From Ochrobactrum chromiisoli (lineage in GTDB: Bacteria; Pseudomonadota; Alphaproteobacteria; Rhizobiales; Rhizobiaceae): a stretch of 64,000 nt of DNA. The notes beneath the pieces are model-generated. The model saw only the letters and a program-made list of their open reading frames with translations, was not told where the DNA came from and searched no databases. The position numbers and the translations under genes were made by a program. The stretch is from positions 1-64,000 of the forward strand of contig NZ_JAPHAV010000016.1 of the NCBI RefSeq assembly GCF_026241335.1, given 5' to 3'. This document shows positions 61,944 through 64,000 of this stretch, piece by piece; position 1 is the first letter of the stretch, and every line of letters begins with the position of its first letter.

Positions 61944-62030
61944 TTGACACTGATTCATGGAAATGCGATTCTCAGTCTGCTAGAACTTTGAGAGAGGCTT
62001 CCACGACGGTAACGTTTGGGGGCCTTTTTC
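61944..62030 (+). ncRNA. Counter-transcribed RNA (ctRNA) of repABC
   Basis: Lies in the repB-repC spacer on the opposite strand. Promoter TTGACA (61944-61949), 17 bases, GATTCT (61967-61972). Transcript from about 61979 to a terminator (AGGCTTCCA at 61995-62003 with TGGGGGCCT at 62017-62025, then T-run). About 50 bases, the usual size. It pairs with the repC leader and acts as incompatibility factor. Confidence 0.82.
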
Positions 62031-62044
62031 TTTTGCTAAGTCTC

Positions 62045-63040
62045 CTAGTTTGGCTGTTTACTGTCCTTATATTCTTCATATAAGCGCTTCATATTATCCG
62101 ATATCCACGCTCCAAACGCTTTTCCTTCAGGCTCTGAGAACTCGACAGCGTATCCTTTAGGCTTGGATTTGGTAACTGCTCTTAACTGTGAGTCATCAGA
62201 ACGCCAGGCATTATCAACTGTGTTTGTTGATACTTTGTTCGCTTGCTTAAGAGACGCGAAGATCGCTTCAAAGCGTTCGGTGCTATTTAGAGTCTGCAGA
62301 GTTTCATTCCGAAGAACGGTTTCGAACGCGTTTGGCTTATTGGCTAGCAGTGTAGCCATTGAATCCCATTTCGGCCGTCCAATACCTGGCGCTGCGCCAA
62401 TAGCCTGTATGAGCTCTTCAGGTAACTTTCGTGCCAACGCAATCATTTCGGACAAAACACCTCTGGATGAGGTGCCGAACGTTGCCATGATCACCGCTCT
62501 CGTCGTTCCCCGATCTTCTAGGCGTCGAGCAAACAATGCCTTCTCAATAAAAGTGAGATCTTTGCGTTCGAGGTTTTCGTTACCTTGCGCTATAATCAAT
62601 TCGTCGTCGGACAGGTCTCGAATGAACGATTTGACCTTTAAACCAAGCTGTTTAAGTGCGGCAACGCGCCGATGTCCGTAAGCGAGTTGATAACGACCGG
62701 ATTGATCAGGATTTGGTCTTACAAGCACGGGTACTGCCTGACCGTTCTCCTGAATGCTATTCAATAAAGCGTCAAACTCCGCGCCTGCATGCTCATCTAG
62801 GCGATCCTTGACAAAGGACGCGTCAATAAGATTTGCATCGAGTTCTACAATGGCTTGGCCATCGGTTAGCGCTTTGCGGAGTTCGTCAGCTTCATTCGAA
62901 AGGCCGGTAATTGCATCATTCATGCTTTGCAATGCGCCCGAAGACACCTGCGGCCGTCTGGGTGTGTTCTCAGCTGAGAACTCATGATTAGTCGTAATCG
63001 GCGTGAGAAAATCTCGTAAAGCATCACGGCGCTTGTTCAT
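62045..63040 (-). CDS. repB: RepB plasmid partition protein (ParB family)
   Basis: A 331-residue ParB-type protein that binds centromere-like parS sites. ParB/Srx domain (VPVLVRPNPDQSGRYQLAYG, HRRVAALKQLG) and helix-turn-helix region (LTFIEKALFARRLEDRGTTR). Start overlaps the repA stop by four bases. Works with RepA to segregate the plasmid. Confidence 0.95.
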   Translation of the reverse strand: MNKRRDALRDFLTPITTNHEFSAENTPRRPQVSSGALQSMNDAITGLSNEADELRKALTDGQAIVELDANLIDASFVKDRLDEHAGAEFDALLNSIQENGQAVPVLVRPNPDQSGRYQLAYGHRRVAALKQLGLKVKSFIRDLSDDELIIAQGNENLERKDLTFIEKALFARRLEDRGTTRAVIMATFGTSSRGVLSEMIALARKLPEELIQAIGAAPGIGRPKWDSMATLLANKPNAFETVLRNETLQTLNSTERFEAIFASLKQANKVSTNTVDNAWRSDDSQLRAVTKSKPKGYAVEFSEPEGKAFGAWISDNMKRLYEEYKDSKQPN

Positions 63041-64000
63041 TTTCTACCCCACGCATCTCTCACTAGTTCTTCGAGTTCATGATTGACGGCGTCGAGAGCT
63101 TCGATCGCACGATCATACGTCTGCCGATGAAAGTTTTCTCTGCCGACCTCGTAAAGAGTCTGCTTCGTAATTCCCGCGTCTGATATCGCGGCGGACTTGA
63201 CCATCGAATTAGTTAATACCCGGTCTCCGAATAGTCCTTTAAGAAGGCCAGCAATCTGCGACTGGGAGCCGTCGTTTGGTTCGTAACGAGTAAGCACATA
63301 GCGAAACCAGTCATAATTCGCATTGCCCCCTGCTCTTTCAACAACATCAAAAAGGCCAGCGGTCATGTGCAAGAATTGGCTCATTGATGCTACATCAAGC
63401 ATTTGGGGATGAATTGTTACAAGCACCGAAGTTGCGGCACAGAGTGCCGACAGGGTTAGGTAACCAAGCGAAGGGGGGCAATCGAGAACCACGATATCAT
63501 AGTCGTCTTCAACACTTTTCAGTGCGGATGCTACTCGTGTGAAAAACAATTTGTCAGTTGATCGCGACGCTGATGTTAAGGCGCGAGGAGTTTCGTGTTC
63601 GAATTCCTGCAACTCGAGATTACCAGGTACGATATCGAGACCGCTGAAATATGTAGTCTTAATGATGCTTTTGAGTGACCGTTGAGCTTCATCATACCTG
63701 ATTGCACCGTAAAGCGTCTCGTTAGGCTCGAGATCAAATTCCGGCTGTATTCCAAATAAAGCAGACAATGACGCCTGAGGATCTAGATCTGCGGCTAGAA
63801 CACGATAACCGCGAAGCGCAAAGTACTGCGCTAAATGTGCAGCCGTAGTGGTTTTGCCTGAGCCACCTTTGAAATTAGTAACAGCTATTACTTGAAGTCG
63901 ATCGTCTTCCCTACGGCGTTGGTCATAGCTCTTTTTATTATTACTCAAGTGATGCCGGATAGCATGGATTTGCTCCAAGGAATAGAGGCGTCTGCCAGCG
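63037..64000 (-). CDS. repA: RepA plasmid partition ATPase (ParA family), partial
   Basis: The frame runs off the right edge; 321 codons are visible. The first visible residues (GRRLYSLEQIHAIRHHL) belong to the N-terminal DNA-binding part, so roughly 80 residues are missing. ATPase motifs: NFKGGSGKTTTAAHLAQYFA (deviant Walker A), ADLDPQASL and DYDIVVLDCPPSLG. RepA drives segregation with RepB and represses the operon. The promoter lies outside the window. Confidence 0.95.
   Translation of the reverse strand, partial: AGRRLYSLEQIHAIRHHLSNNKKSYDQRRREDDRLQVIAVTNFKGGSGKTTTAAHLAQYFALRGYRVLAADLDPQASLSALFGIQPEFDLEPNETLYGAIRYDEAQRSLKSIIKTTYFSGLDIVPGNLELQEFEHETPRALTSASRSTDKLFFTRVASALKSVEDDYDIVVLDCPPSLGYLTLSALCAATSVLVTIHPQMLDVASMSQFLHMTAGLFDVVERAGGNANYDWFRYVLTRYEPNDGSQSQIAGLLKGLFGDRVLTNSMVKSAAISDAGITKQTLYEVGRENFHRQTYDRAIEALDAVNHELEELVRDAWGRK

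Overview
This window looks like part of a large conjugative repABC plasmid from a Brucellaceae or other Rhizobiales host; Ochrobactrum/Brucella sensu lato fits best. The evidence is a repABC operon running off the right edge, a second RepC-type initiator, a complete VirB/VirD4 type IV secretion operon, a relaxase with VirC1-like and VirC2-like partners, the rhizobial RcgA/RcgR pair, and one Bru-RS-like palindromic repeat. The backbone is moderate in GC. A block from about 20.5 to 35.5 kb is visibly richer in GC and looks imported.

Layout. 0-0.7 kb: an IS3-family element cut by the left edge and sitting in a remnant of an ISNCY/IS1202-type transposase. 0.85-3.5 kb: rcgR and rcgA (minus strand). 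4-7.1 kb: a minus-strand operon of small exported proteins, two or three of them SNase (thermonuclease)-like. 7.26-20.2 kb: the divergent operon virB1-virB2-virB3-virB4-(second transglycosylase)-virB5-lipoprotein-virB6-virB8-virB9-virB10-virB11-virD4. 20.2-24.9 kb: a tRNA-3'-end-like scar, a GIY-YIG gene, a 5'-truncated hsdR, and a 5'-truncated phage endolysin with a small phage-type gene. 25-35.5 kb: copper detoxification (MerR remnant, DUF305/beta-propeller protein, DUF411 protein, P1B ATPase with YHS domain, CDF transporter, multicopper oxidase, cytochrome c, ATP-grasp-like protein). 36-44.3 kb: a HicA-like pair, the relaxase module with a candidate oriT, a VirC1/VirC2-like pair, an XRE regulator and a Phd/RelE module. 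44.3-55 kb: an antirestriction operon (DUF736, VbhA-like protein, Fic protein, ardC) in which ardC is broken twice, by a group II intron and by a RIT element with three tyrosine recombinases plus a DDE transposase. 55.2-57.3 kb: a second replicon made of RepC (frameshifted as read), a coupled SNase-like gene and its own counter-transcribed RNA. 57.3-60.6 kb: small genes including a ProQ/FinO RNA chaperone and a cold-shock protein. 60.65-64 kb: repC, ctRNA, repB and repA (repA is cut by the right edge).

How it works together. RepA/RepB partition the plasmid and RepC initiates replication under ctRNA control. The relaxase, MobC and VirC-like proteins process the candidate oriT near 40.8 kb, and VirD4 plus the VirB channel export the DNA. 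RcgA/RcgR are known from rhizobial plasmids to influence transfer. The Fic pair, the Phd/RelE pair and the former ArdC are typical maintenance or host-takeover genes. The copper block is cargo.

The most unusual observations are: matched changes in the Fic protein (the second arginine of the Fic motif is Glu) and in its partner (the inhibitory Glu is Gln), with an intrinsic terminator placed between the two genes; an ardC whose reading frame is restored exactly by intron splicing plus excision of the RIT element, which sits directly after the zinc-binding HEIGH codons; two RepC/ctRNA modules of identical design on one plasmid; repeated association of exported SNase-like proteins with the transfer and replication genes; and a CDF transporter lacking both usual membrane aspartates. 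All functions are inferred from sequence reading alone.
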